50,788 nt of DNA, from the NCBI GenBank assembly GCA_006844585.1, contig SPJM01000191.1:1-50788 (forward strand), in the 5' to 3' direction. This document shows, in pieces, positions 22,177 to 30,412 of the stretch (positions are counted from its first letter, which is position 1; each line of letters starts with the position of its first letter). Both the position numbers and the translations under genes were made by a program. The notes beneath the pieces are model-generated. The model ran no database searches. It was not told the DNA's origin and was given only the letters and a program-made list of their open reading frames with translations. The stretch comes from Methylococcaceae bacterium. GTDB taxonomy: Bacteria > Pseudomonadota > Gammaproteobacteria > Methylococcales > Methylomonadaceae.

Positions 22177-22748
22177 CATTGCTTATATTCCATCACCACC
22201 ACATCAATGCCGTTGTCTTTCAAGCGTTTCTTCAAACCGTAAACGCTGGAAGGCCGAATAAACGGACCCAAGCGCACCCGGTTCCATTCCACATCGCCTA
22301 CTTTGGCTTTTTCAACACGGGATTCGATACCCATCATGGCTAGTTTAATCTTTCGGTCATTGGCGTCGGTAAAATTGCGGAAGGAACCGGCTTGAACGAT
22401 ATATTGAGTGGATTTGGCTTTGCCGACCCGCTCTTCCCTGACTCGGGTTTTTATTTCATAATCCGGCACCACCACATCTTTTTCCGGCAGCAGGGTATAA
22501 AAATCGTAACGTGGTTTTTCAGGCTCCTGAGCCTTCTTTTTCGCTACGGTTTTAACCGCGGGTTTTTTAATGCTGACTGCAACCGCTTGAGATGCGGCTT
22601 CCTCATCGACAGGCGCAGAACTGCGCAAATGATAGAGAAAACCAGCAAACAGCCCGACTAAAATAATAACCAACAGCCATTTCCACCAAGAAATGCCGGA
22701 TGCTTTATTGTCCGATTGGTTGGCTCTGTATTTATAGTCTTTAGGCAT
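22176..22748 (-). CDS. SPOR-domain, FtsN-like membrane protein
   Basis: 190 residues. Cytoplasmic basic N-terminus (MPKDYKYRANQ), one membrane helix about residues 20-43 (WWKWLLVIILVGLFAGFLYHL), a Lys/Pro-rich linker, and a C-terminal SPOR domain of about 75 residues (QYIVQAGSFRNFTDANDRK; VEWNRVRLGPF) that binds denuded septal peptidoglycan. In gammaproteobacteria a SPOR/FtsN-like gene commonly follows priA-argS; here it lies downstream of argS but is separated from it by a toxin-antitoxin pair. Role in division inferred from the family and position. Confidence 0.8.
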   Translation of the reverse strand: MPKDYKYRANQSDNKASGISWWKWLLVIILVGLFAGFLYHLRSSAPVDEEAASQAVAVSIKKPAVKTVAKKKAQEPEKPRYDFYTLLPEKDVVVPDYEIKTRVREERVGKAKSTQYIVQAGSFRNFTDANDRKIKLAMMGIESRVEKAKVGDVEWNRVRLGPFIRPSSVYGLKKRLKDNGIDVVVMEYKQ

Positions 22749-22759
22749 TGTTATCTGTT

Positions 22760-23014
22760 TCAGTAGTGATAATGAAGTTGGGCGATTAACAGATTATCAT
22801 CGGTGACTTTATACACAATTCTATGTTCATCGTTAATGCGCCTTGACCAATAACCAGAGAGGCTATGTTTTAAAGGTTCTGGTTTACCAACACCTGCAAA
22901 GGGGTCGCGCAGAATATTCTTAATTAATGTATTAATCCTTTTTAAAATAGCATTATCAGATTTTTGCCAATACAAGTAGTCGGCCTGAGCCTTGGAGGAA
23001 AATGTGAGCTTCAT
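22760..23014 (-). CDS. yoeB: YoeB-type toxin (RelE superfamily mRNA interferase)
   Basis: 84 residues, the YoeB length. Ribosome-dependent endoribonuclease that cleaves mRNA at the A site. Diagnostic stretches: FSSKAQADYLYWQKSD near the start, PFAGVGKPEPLKHSLSGYWSRRIN, EHRIVYKV, and the C-terminal LHYHY that bears the catalytic His. The start overlaps the antitoxin stop by 4 bases, as usual in this module. Confidence 0.92.
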   Translation of the reverse strand: MKLTFSSKAQADYLYWQKSDNAILKRINTLIKNILRDPFAGVGKPEPLKHSLSGYWSRRINDEHRIVYKVTDDNLLIAQLHYHY

Positions 23015-23262
23015 TCAATTAACGCTTGTTCAATACCTTTGCCATCTTCTAATTCAGCTATAGACTCAAGTAAGTGTCGGGCATTCGCAGGTGAACGAAG
23101 TAGATAGGCTGTTTCTTCCATGGCCTGGTAGTCTTCTAAAGAAATCATGACGACAGGAGACTCTCGTTTTCGGGTAATGATCACCGGGTCATGATCATTA
23201 CAAACTTTTTCCATTGTTTTAGCCAAATTTGCACGGGCGGCAGTGTAGCTTATCGCATCCAT
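23011..23262 (-). CDS. yefM: YefM-type antitoxin
   Basis: 83-residue Phd/YefM antitoxin. The DNA-binding N-terminus reads MDAISYTAARANLAKTMEKVCNDHDPVIITR, followed by the conserved SPVVMISLEDYQAMEETAYLL, and an acidic C-terminal tail that would wrap the toxin. It lies first in the pair, with a TGTACA-type operator 21 bases upstream, matching known YefM autorepression sites. Confidence 0.92.
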   Translation of the reverse strand: MDAISYTAARANLAKTMEKVCNDHDPVIITRKRESPVVMISLEDYQAMEETAYLLRSPANARHLLESIAELEDGKGIEQALIE

Positions 23263-23283
23263 AAGATTGTTAGTAAATAACTC

Positions 23284-23317
23284 TGTACAGTTTCAAGTAC
23301 AATAAGTGTAGTTACAC
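23284..23317. promoter_or_regulatory. Probable YefM-YoeB operator
   Basis: A full TGTACA hexamer at 23284-23289, a related GTACAA at 23297-23302 and the palindrome GTGTA-GT-TACAC at 23306-23317. The TGTACA core is the known recognition element of E. coli YefM-YoeB; here it lies just upstream of yefM. The binding itself is inferred. Confidence 0.6.
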
Positions 23318-23343
23318 ACACCAATCGTGTCAACCCGGTGGGG

Positions 23344-23382
23344 ATGAAGTGGCGTTTATTTTTGTTTACGCCACCACTTCAT
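23344..23382. repeat. Bulged inverted repeat downstream of argS
   Basis: ATGAAGTGGCGT and ACGCCAC-cac-TTCAT pair over 12 bp with a 3-base bulge and an AT-rich 12-base loop, about 20 bases beyond the argS stop. It may mark the original argS 3' end; no T-tract follows on the minus strand. Confidence 0.35.
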
Positions 23383-23402
23383 GCCGCCGGTTACGGGAAG
23401 CG

Positions 23403-25163
23403 TCACATCGCTTCAGGGGCGTTGATTTTCAATAATTCCAAACCGTTGGCGAGTACTTTTTTCACCGCTTCGATTAAATTCAAACGCGCATTCCGCATGC
23501 CGTCATCATCAACTAAAAATTGATGCGCATTGTAATAAGTATGAAATTGATTCGCTAAATCACGCAAATAATGAATCAATTGATGCGGTTCATATTGCAC
23601 GGCGGCGCGCTGTAAAATTTCAGGATATTTAGACAGCGTGGTTAAAATAGCCGATTCATGCTCCGCTGTTAATAATGGTAGATTGTCCATGCCCAGACTC
23701 AGATCCCGTTGCAGATTTTTTTCCGTTAATTGACGGAAAACGCTGCACACTCTGGCATGAGCGTATTGCACATAATAAACCGGATTATCATTACTTTGCG
23801 ATGTCGCCAGTTGTAAATCAAAATCCATATGCTGTTCGGACTTGCGCATCACGTAGAAAAAACGCGCTGCATCTTTGCCGACTTCATCGCGCAACTCGCG
23901 TAAGGTGACGAATTCGCCGGAGCGGGTGGACATCTGCACTTTTTCAGCGCCGCGATACAACACTGCAAACTGCACCAACAACACTTTCAGCTTGCTTTGG
24001 TCAGCTCCCAAAGCCTGCATGGCCGCTTTCACGCGCGGGATATAGCCGTGGTGGTCGGCGCCCCAGATATTGATGATCTGATCATAGCCTCTATCCAGCT
24101 TATTCATATGATAAGCAATATCGGAAGCGAAGTAAGTGGTTTGTCCGTTTTCTCTGACCACCACCCGGTCTTTCTCATCGCCCATGCGGCTGGATGCAAA
24201 CCAGGTCGCGCCGTCTTGCTGATAAAGATAACCGGCTTCCTGTAATCTTTCCAGCGCTTCGGCGACATCGCCTTTATCCATTAACATGCGCTCTGAAAAC
24301 CAGATCTGAAAATTCACCCCGAATTGTTCCAGATCAATTTTAATATCATCCAGAATTTCTTTTAAACCGACCTGAAACAAATCGCGATATTGAGTATCGC
24401 CTAATAGCGTTTTACAGCGGTCAATCAAAGCATCGATATGCGCTTCCTTATCGCCGCCCTGCGCTTCATCGGCCGCAATATCCTCCATCACCAGATCAGC
24501 CGGACTACGGTATTCATTATCAATTTTCTGATGCAATTTATCGGCGGTATCAATCACATATTGGCCGCGATAACCATTGCTGGGGAATTCCACCGGCTCG
24601 CCGCAAGCCTGTAGATAACGCAACCAGATGCTGGTCGCCAGAATATCCATTTGCCGACCGGCGTCATTAACGTAATATTCCCGCTCTACTTCAAAGCCCA
24701 CCGCTTCCAATAAATCAGCCACCGCCGAACCATAAGCCGCGCCGCGACCATGGCCGACATGCAAAGGGCCGGTCGGATTGGCGGAAACAAACTCCACCTG
24801 TACTTTTTTACCCTCGCCGATAGCGCTTAAGCCATATTGTTTGCCCGCTTGATGAATTTGTTTTACGACCTCAAACTGAGCGTCAGGATTAATAAAAAAA
24901 TTGATAAAACCGGGACCTGCGATATCAATTTTACTGATTGTGGCGTCAGAGGGGACTGCCGAAACAATTTTTTCAGCCAATTGTCTGGGATTGGATTTAG
25001 CCGGTTTCGCCAAAACCATTGCTAAATTGGTCGCAAAATCGCCGTGTTGAGCGTCTTTAACCCGCTCTACCGCAATTTTGGGCGATAATTCGTTATCCAG
25101 AACGCCTTCAGTTTTTAAAGTATCAATTGCCTGTTCCAGCAGTTCTTCCAACTTTTGTTTCAT
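23403..25163 (-). CDS. argS: Arginyl-tRNA synthetase
   Basis: Class I aminoacyl-tRNA synthetase that charges tRNA-Arg. 586 residues, normal. N-terminal Add-1 domain (about 1-110); the HIGH-equivalent [17 protein letters not shown]; the KMSKS-equivalent is [13 protein letters not shown], a variant without the first Lys that is normal in many ArgRS; the C-terminal anticodon-binding DALR domain includes [12 protein letters not shown] and [14 protein letters not shown]. It lies 55 bases downstream of priA in the same direction. Confidence 0.97.
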   Translation of the reverse strand: MKQKLEELLEQAIDTLKTEGVLDNELSPKIAVERVKDAQHGDFATNLAMVLAKPAKSNPRQLAEKIVSAVPSDATISKIDIAGPGFINFFINPDAQFEVVKQIHQAGKQYGLSAIGEGKKVQVEFVSANPTGPLHVGHGRGAAYGSAVADLLEAVGFEVEREYYVNDAGRQMDILATSIWLRYLQACGEPVEFPSNGYRGQYVIDTADKLHQKIDNEYRSPADLVMEDIAADEAQGGDKEAHIDALIDRCKTLLGDTQYRDLFQVGLKEILDDIKIDLEQFGVNFQIWFSERMLMDKGDVAEALERLQEAGYLYQQDGATWFASSRMGDEKDRVVVRENGQTTYFASDIAYHMNKLDRGYDQIINIWGADHHGYIPRVKAAMQALGADQSKLKVLLVQFAVLYRGAEKVQMSTRSGEFVTLRELRDEVGKDAARFFYVMRKSEQHMDFDLQLATSQSNDNPVYYVQYAHARVCSVFRQLTEKNLQRDLSLGMDNLPLLTAEHESAILTTLSKYPEILQRAAVQYEPHQLIHYLRDLANQFHTYYNAHQFLVDDDGMRNARLNLIEAVKKVLANGLELLKINAPEAM

Positions 25164-25218
25164 GATAAAAAAGGAGTCGCCTAAAAAATAACCGCATATT
25201 ATCGCCTAAAATCAATCG

Positions 25219-27420
25219 CTAATAAAGATCTACCGGATCTATATCAATAGACCAGCGGACTTTTTTAGCCTGTTTGGATGCTTGAATGATAGTCGTTAAT
25301 TGATTAACAAGGTTATGCAGGGATTTACGCTGATTACTTTGTAATAACAATTGATAGCGAAATTGTCCGGCTTTTTTGGCCATCGGCGCGGTCACCGGCC
25401 CTAAAGCTGCGACACCGCTGTCAGGAAAGCCGTGTATATAGTCGCTTAACAAACTGAGGAAGCTGAGCGGCGATTGGGTGTCGCTCGCTTGAACCCGGAT
25501 TAAAACCTGAAAACTATAAGGCGGCAGATTAGCTTGTTTGCGCTCTAACAAAGCGTTGCGGGCAAAAGCCGGGTAACCCTGATTAATCAATACTGTCAAT
25601 AAGGGATGTTCGGGATGACGCGTCTGCAAAATCACTTTGCCGCGTTTCTCGGCGCGACCGGCGCGTCCCGCCACCTGTTCAATCATCTGCGCGAGTTTCT
25701 CGGCGCTATGATAATCAATGCTGAATAAACCGCTGTCCACATCCAAAATCGCCACCAAGGTCACATTGGGGAAATGGTGGCCTTTGGATAACATCTGCGT
25801 CCCTAAAATAATATCCGCCTCGCCCCGGTTGATTTGATCCAGATAATTTTCCAAAGCGCCTTTACGTTGAGTACTGTCTCTATCCAGACGCAGGATTTTG
25901 TGATCGGGAAATAATTGATGCAAAGATTTTTCGATGCGTTCAGTGCCGATGCCCAAAGGCTGTAACTCGCCTTGTTTACAATGCGGACAGCGAACCATCA
26001 TTTTTTGTTCGCTGCCGCAATGATGACAACGCAAACAAGCGGCTTCATAGTGAATCACCAAATTGGCGTCGCAGCGCTGACAACGGGAAACATAACCGCA
26101 ACTATGGCACATCTGCACCGGCGCGAAACCGCGGCGGTTTAAAAACAACAACACCTGCTGCTTTGCCGCCAGAGTGGCTTTCATCGCGGTGACCAAAGGC
26201 TCGGATAAGCCATCGTAAATTCGTTTATTGCGGATATCCAATATTTGGAAAAAAGGTTTACCCGCGCCGCCCGCGCGTTCCAATAACAACAGTTTTTGGT
26301 AGCGTCCTTGCTCGGCGTTATATAAACTTTCAAACGATGGCGTTGCCGACCCTAATACTATGGGTATATTCAATTGTCGCGCTTTCATCACCGCCACATC
26401 GCGGGCGGAAAAGCGAAACCCCTCTTGTTGTTTAAAAGAACTGTCGTGCTCTTCGTCCAAAACAATCAAACCGGGTTTTGCCAACGGCGTTAATAATGCG
26501 GAACGGGTGCCCAGCATAATCATCGCTCTGCCTTGTTGCATCTGTAGCCAGGCATTCAGCCGCTGGCGGTCGGTTAAACGGGAATGAGTGGCGACAATGG
26601 GAACGGCGAAGCGTTGTTGAAAGCGTTGCTCCAATTGCGGGGTCAAGGTGATTTCAGGTAATAACACCAGCACTTGCAAGCCTTGTTGCAGAACCTGATC
26701 AATAACCTGCATATACACTTCGGTTTTGCCGCTGCCGGTGACCCCTTCCAATAAAAATACTGAAAACTCGTTTGCATGAGTGCTGATCTGTTCGATAGCC
26801 GCTGTTTGCTGTGCATTGGCCGGTAGCGGCGCTTGTTTACGAATTTTACGAATAACGGCGGGCGCACTTGCGGAAGCGCTTTGTTCAAGCACTAATTGTT
26901 TATCCAATAAACCCTTCATGGCGCCGCGCCAGTTACTGTTCCATTGTTTTAATTGATCGATGGTGGCGTTTTGTTGTGACTGCAAAAACTCAAATAAGGC
27001 TTGTTGTTTGGGGGCGCGCTTTAATTGATCAGCGCTTAGCAGCAAGCCTTTTTCCGACAAGACATAGTTTTTTTCAGTTTTGATGTGCGCAGCTTTACCC
27101 TTCCTCAGCTCCAGAGGAAAAGCCTGAATAAACACTTCACCAATAGGGTGATGATAATATTGACAGGCCCAATGCAATAAAGCTATATCAGCTTCGCCCA
27201 ACAGTGGAGCTTCATCCAGAACAGCTTCAATCGTTTTCAAGGAGCGTCCGCTGGATGAAGCATGCTCAACGATTTCAATTAATATGCCGGTTTTTGTTGA
27301 ACGACCAAAAGGAACCGTTACTCTGAGGCCGGGTAATAGACTCTCAATCTTCAAATCATCCGCTAATAAATAATCAAAGGTTTTAAATAAAGGCACAGGC
27401 ACCGCTATTTTTAAAATCAT
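25219..27420 (-). CDS. priA: Primosomal protein N' (replication restart helicase PriA)
   Basis: 3'-5' superfamily 2 helicase that restarts stalled forks. Visible: the N-terminal 3'-DNA-binding start MILKIAVPVPLFKTFDYLL, Walker A GVTGSGKTEVY, DEEH box VLDEEHDSSFK, the zinc-binding region with paired Cys (CHSCGYVSRCQRC, CLRCHHCG, CPHC), and VAGRAGRAEKRGKV. Start: the frame is open to a GTG at 27477, with an ATG at 27447 too. I chose the ATG at 27420 because family members begin at this VPVPL segment; none of the three has a clear Shine-Dalgarno site. A pair of perfect DnaA boxes covers the upstream edge. Confidence 0.93.
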   Translation of the reverse strand: MILKIAVPVPLFKTFDYLLADDLKIESLLPGLRVTVPFGRSTKTGILIEIVEHASSSGRSLKTIEAVLDEAPLLGEADIALLHWACQYYHHPIGEVFIQAFPLELRKGKAAHIKTEKNYVLSEKGLLLSADQLKRAPKQQALFEFLQSQQNATIDQLKQWNSNWRGAMKGLLDKQLVLEQSASASAPAVIRKIRKQAPLPANAQQTAAIEQISTHANEFSVFLLEGVTGSGKTEVYMQVIDQVLQQGLQVLVLLPEITLTPQLEQRFQQRFAVPIVATHSRLTDRQRLNAWLQMQQGRAMIMLGTRSALLTPLAKPGLIVLDEEHDSSFKQQEGFRFSARDVAVMKARQLNIPIVLGSATPSFESLYNAEQGRYQKLLLLERAGGAGKPFFQILDIRNKRIYDGLSEPLVTAMKATLAAKQQVLLFLNRRGFAPVQMCHSCGYVSRCQRCDANLVIHYEAACLRCHHCGSEQKMMVRCPHCKQGELQPLGIGTERIEKSLHQLFPDHKILRLDRDSTQRKGALENYLDQINRGEADIILGTQMLSKGHHFPNVTLVAILDVDSGLFSIDYHSAEKLAQMIEQVAGRAGRAEKRGKVILQTRHPEHPLLTVLINQGYPAFARNALLERKQANLPPYSFQVLIRVQASDTQSPLSFLSLLSDYIHGFPDSGVAALGPVTAPMAKKAGQFRYQLLLQSNQRKSLHNLVNQLTTIIQASKQAKKVRWSIDIDPVDLY

Positions 27421-27469
27421 TGAGGCAGACGAAGGCAAATCAGACATTTCAGGATCGCTTGTTAATGAC

Positions 27470-27492
27470 TTATCCACAAAAGCTGTGGATAA
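27470..27492. promoter_or_regulatory. Inverted pair of perfect DnaA boxes upstream of priA
   Basis: TTATCCACA (27470-27478), 5 bases AAGCT-like spacer, and TGTGGATAA (27484-27492) form a near-perfect palindrome. Both are full consensus boxes, 21 kb from oriC, immediately upstream of (or overlapping) the priA start. A third, weaker TTTGTGGAGAA follows. Likely role: DnaA control of priA, or a DnaA-titrating/reactivating site. Confidence 0.65.
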
Positions 27493-27829
27493 GTTTGTGG
27501 AGAAGAGGGTGATAAGAACCCTTAATGATTGATTTTAAGGTTGATTTGATGGCGGACAACACAGTATACAATTTAACAAATCCTTATATTACAACAACTT
27601 AAGATTATTGATTAAAATTTTTCAAGTTATTAGTGATAAATGCACGGTTAATCAGGAAAATGTGAATAAATCAATCCGGTTTGTATCAATAAACGAAATA
27701 ATGGCATGATAGATGGACTAAATTGCTCAAAGTATAGAATAGGATAGTGCGCACCGCGTATCGTTAGTTGGCGCTGAAAATGCTATTAATGCTCGTTCCC
27801 CATGTTATCAATAAACACACACCAGGACT
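27493..27829. other. AT-rich intergenic region between priA and the LuxR-type gene
   Basis: Divergent 5' region of about 340 bases that must hold the promoters of both flanking genes. It is AT-rich (27580-27720) with no open frame. A GGTACGC-like imperfect palindrome (gatagtgcgcaccgcgtatc) lies at about 27745-27765. I see no confident promoter boxes. Confidence 0.4.
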
Positions 27830-28396
27830 ATGAAAATAGCGTTCATTGCAAATGAAATGACCCATCGGCAGATTTGGGATCAAATAGACCGACAATACCA
27901 ATTGAGCTATTTGCAAATGGGACAAGCGGTGACGGATTATGATTTGGTGATATTCGATGCGGCATTGGATGAAACGGACATTAGGCGGCAACCGTGTTCC
28001 TGCTGGATGATTGTCAACGCCGATGGCATTCAGGATAGCTTGCATTATTATCAAATTGGCGCAGTTGCGGCGCTGGGTGGGAAATATGACGCCAATCTAT
28101 TACAACAATGCTGGCAAACAGTGGAAAGCGGCAATATTTATCTACCGCCTGAATTGTTGCAAATATTAGCGATGCGGCAAATTAAAAAAATGTTGTCGCC
28201 GTTCAGCCGATTGACTTCCCGTGAATTCGATATTTTCTGCTTACTGGCCGAAGACTTTGAAATTGCTGAAATCGCTGAAAACCTCGGCGTCAGTGAAAAA
28301 ACAGCCTTTAACTGCCAAACCAACATCAAAACTAAATTGAAGGTAAAGAACAAATTGCAGATGAATCAATGTGCTCAAAAAAATGGCTTAATTTAA
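27830..28396 (+). CDS. LuxR-type HTH regulator with degenerate receiver-like N-terminus
   Basis: 188 residues. The C-terminal about 60 form a LuxR/FixJ helix-turn-helix: SRLTSREFDIFCLLAEDF, then EIAEIAENLGVSEKTAF and a recognition helix. The N-terminal about 120 residues have receiver-like beta-alpha spacing (MKIAFIANE; YDLVIFDAALDE; GAVAALGGKYD) but lack the usual acidic pair and phosphoacceptor context, so it is probably not controlled by phosphorylation. Its HTH is close to that of the response regulator at 30413-31066 (shared REFD-FCLLA). It lies just upstream of the PepSY gene in the same direction. Confidence 0.65.
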   Translation: MKIAFIANEMTHRQIWDQIDRQYQLSYLQMGQAVTDYDLVIFDAALDETDIRRQPCSCWMIVNADGIQDSLHYYQIGAVAALGGKYDANLLQQCWQTVESGNIYLPPELLQILAMRQIKKMLSPFSRLTSREFDIFCLLAEDFEIAEIAENLGVSEKTAFNCQTNIKTKLKVKNKLQMNQCAQKNGLI

Positions 28397-28423
28397 AGAA
28401 ATCGGTTAAAATTCCCAAAAAAA

Positions 28424-28436
28424 AGGAATTTTTCCT
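28424..28436. promoter_or_regulatory. GGAA-N3-TTCC palindrome upstream of the PepSY gene
   Basis: AGGAA-TTT-TTCCT, a perfect 13-base palindrome 43 bases before the PepSY start codon. The same layout occurs three times upstream of the response regulator gene (31168-31257), suggesting a shared DNA-binding protein. Function inferred. Confidence 0.5.
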
Positions 28437-28479
28437 GTTTACTTATTTATTTGACTTGATCTATTTCAGGAGAGCAGTG

Positions 28480-28995
28480 ATGAAAAAATTATTAGGCGGT
28501 TCAATAGTAGCGTTAAGCATGCTCGGTAATGCATATGCAGCAGACCAGGGTTTGGAGAAATGTATTGCCGCAGCGCAAAAAATCAAATCCGGTGAAAATC
28601 TGAAACTGGAAAAACTGAATGTGAACGGCAAACCGGTTTATGAACTGGAAATTCAGGATCCCAACGGTTTTGAATGGGAATTCATGTGCGATGCCAACAG
28701 CGGTAAAATCATTGAGACCGAAAGCGAAGTGGAATCAGTGAATAGCCGGGCATTTAAAAGCAAAATGAAAGTGACCGAAGAAGATGCGGCTAAAACCGCA
28801 TTAAAAGCCTATCCGGGCGTCATTGAAGAAGTTGAATACGAAATCGAAGAAAACGGCGATGCTTCTTACGAATTCGATATCGTCAACAAAAAAGGCGTTG
28901 AGACCAAAGTGGAAGTCGATGCCGCCAGCGGCAAAATAATCGAAGTATCCATTGAAGAATGGGAAATCGGCGAAGAAGCTGACGAAAAAAGATAA
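28480..28995 (+). CDS. Periplasmic PepSY-domain protein
   Basis: 171 residues from the ATG at 28480, which has AGGAG 7 bases upstream; the frame stays open upstream to 28369 but that part overlaps the regulator gene. Signal peptide MKKLLGGSIVALSMLGNAYA, then two PepSY-type repeats: about 30-95 (KLNVNGKPVYELEIQDPNG...ANSGKIIE) and about 105-165 (VTEEDAAKTALKAYPG...VDAASGKIIEV). PepSY domains are thought to bind and restrain proteases or act as small periplasmic partners. Strongly acidic. Probably controlled by the palindrome at 28424 and/or the regulator just upstream. Confidence 0.75.
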   Translation: MKKLLGGSIVALSMLGNAYAADQGLEKCIAAAQKIKSGENLKLEKLNVNGKPVYELEIQDPNGFEWEFMCDANSGKIIETESEVESVNSRAFKSKMKVTEEDAAKTALKAYPGVIEEVEYEIEENGDASYEFDIVNKKGVETKVEVDAASGKIIEVSIEEWEIGEEADEKR

Positions 28996-29183
28996 GGAAC
29001 GTCCATGTAATAACTTAAACATTTGACTTGTCTTTTTTCTCGTCTTCGGCGTTGCCTACATGGATGTAGGTAAGGGGCGTGAGCAGGAGCGGAAGCTTTG
29101 CACAAACAGTTACATAGCTTGCTATGCGCCTGTTTGTGCGCCTCGGCAACTGCTCCATGCGTTGCTCTACCTCCTGCATCCTT

Positions 29184-29252
29184 GCAGTCGTTGAATACGA
29201 AAAAAAATCCTGCGCCAAATGCCCAATTTATTTCATTCCCGTTCCTAAGCGG
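29184..29252 (+). repeat. Dispersed repeat, copy B
   Basis: About 70 bases matching copy A at 288-356 with few gaps: gcagtcgttgaa, an A-run, aatcctgcgc, tttatttcat, cctaag. As in copy A, a REP-like palindrome follows directly. Confidence 0.6.
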
Positions 29253-29260
29253 TTAACCCT

Positions 29261-29353
29261 GTAGGTCAGACTTCAGTCTGACCTTCGGGCGTTTCAAATC
29301 GCGAATCAATTAAGGGTGTCGCTCGCGGTTAGTCAGACTAAAGTCTGACCTAC
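29261..29353. repeat. Paired REP-like palindromes (BIME-like)
   Basis: GTAGGTCAGACTTCAGTCTG-ACC at 29261 and the inverted AGTCAGACTAAAGTCTG-ACCTAC ending at 29353, so the whole unit begins GTAGG and ends CCTAC. Sits 3' of the beta-propeller gene. Confidence 0.7.
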
Positions 29354-29362
29354 AGGCGTAAT

Positions 29363-30319
29363 CTAGGGCTTAACCGCAATTCCCCAAGGATAACGCCCCA
29401 CTGCGACTGATTTGGTCACTTTCATAGACTCCAGATCAATAATCGAAATATCATTGCTGATGCCGTTGCTGGTATACAAGCGCTTGCCATCCGGCGAGAA
29501 GCTTAAATTCCACACCCGCTGACCAACCAGAAAATATTTTTCCACCTCCAGCGTTTGCGCATCCACTAAGGCTACTCGGTTAGAAGGCCCTAAGGCCACA
29601 AAACCCCATTTGCGCTCTTTATCCACCACTACGCCGACAGGCTGCACCTTATCGTCGTTAACGCCTTTCACTTTAAAAGAGATTTTTTTAATCACAGAAC
29701 GTTGATTCACATCAAAAATCGTCAGCGTGCCGCCCAATTCAGAAGTCGCCCACAATTGCTGGCTATCGGCGGTAAAATGTAGACCGCGCGGTCTGGGATC
29801 AATCAAACTGTTATCCACCACTTCCAGCGTTTTGCTGTCTATCCAGTGAATCATATTGGTGGCTTCCGAGGCGTTAGCGACCCAAACGCCATCCGGGCTG
29901 GTGGCCACCGGCTCCGGCTCAATCCCCACGCCTATGGTTTTAATCGCTTTCGCGGCTTTCACATCAATCGCGGTTACTAAAGCATCATCCTCATTGGCGA
30001 CATACAGAAAATTGCCGTCCGGGCTTAAGGCGAAGGTTTCAGGATCTTCACCGGAAGGCAATTCGCCCACTGCTTTCAATGTTTCCGTATCAATCACCTG
30101 AATGGTATCGTCATCACTGGTGGCGATATATAAATGCCGATGATCATTGCTGATAGCGATTCCGCGCGGACGCTGGCCCACCGGCACGGTTTTCAATAAT
30201 TTGCCAGCGATCGGATCAACCACCGCTAGCGCATTATCCTTTTCCAGAGTGACAAACACCGTTTCAGAATAAGCCTGACTGCCGCTGAGCAATAAAGCGG
30301 CAAAAAGCAATTGTTTCAT
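29363..30319 (-). CDS. YVTN beta-propeller protein of the PQQ-dependent-catabolism type
   Basis: 318 residues from the ATG at 30319, preferred over the ORF start at 30343 because TGGAG lies 6 bases upstream and a signal peptide (MKQLLFAALLLSGSQAYS) follows directly. Seven-bladed propeller with repeats such as VPVGQRPRGIAIS, SPDGNFLYVANEDDALVTAID, ATNMIHWIDSKTLEVVDN and VGQRVWNLSFSPDGKRLYTSNGISNDI. These closely resemble the family described as PQQ-dependent catabolism-associated beta-propeller, often near quinoprotein alcohol dehydrogenases in methylotrophs. Role probably periplasmic but unproven. The response regulator lies directly upstream in the same direction. Confidence 0.85.
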   Translation of the reverse strand: MKQLLFAALLLSGSQAYSETVFVTLEKDNALAVVDPIAGKLLKTVPVGQRPRGIAISNDHRHLYIATSDDDTIQVIDTETLKAVGELPSGEDPETFALSPDGNFLYVANEDDALVTAIDVKAAKAIKTIGVGIEPEPVATSPDGVWVANASEATNMIHWIDSKTLEVVDNSLIDPRPRGLHFTADSQQLWATSELGGTLTIFDVNQRSVIKKISFKVKGVNDDKVQPVGVVVDKERKWGFVALGPSNRVALVDAQTLEVEKYFLVGQRVWNLSFSPDGKRLYTSNGISNDISIIDLESMKVTKSVAVGRYPWGIAVKP

Positions 30320-30360
30320 AAAATCTCCAGTCCTGTTAAACACAGTTTTTTAAAATAAAT

Positions 30361-30383
30361 GTAGGTCAGACTTCAGTTTGACC
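30361..30383. repeat. REP-like palindrome
   Basis: GTAGGTCAGACTTCAGTTTG-ACC between the response regulator and the propeller gene, one mismatch from 29261-29283. Confidence 0.65.
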
Positions 30384-30412
30384 AGAAGACCGACATATTA
30401 TACCGTTCTGTA

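Larger units (their letters stand above)
28996..29362. repeat. Repeat-rich intergenic region
   Basis: No plausible gene. From left to right: CCTACAT-GG-ATGTAGG (29055-29070); a nested hairpin with outer arms GCACAAACAG (29100-29109) and CTGTTTGTGC (29130-29139) and an inner CATAGC/GCTATG; dispersed repeat copy B (29184-29252, matching 288-356); then two GTAGGTC-type hairpins in opposite orientation (29261-29283 and 29331-29353). Together the last two form a BIME-like unit between convergent genes. Confidence 0.65.

Noticed and set aside
23403..25163. Loss of the KMSKS motif in ArgRS as a defect
   Set aside because: The VQMSTRSG form is normal for many arginyl-tRNA synthetases.
28369..28479. 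Upstream extension of the PepSY gene
   Set aside because: It overlaps the regulator gene; the ATG at 28480 has a good ribosome site and signal peptide.
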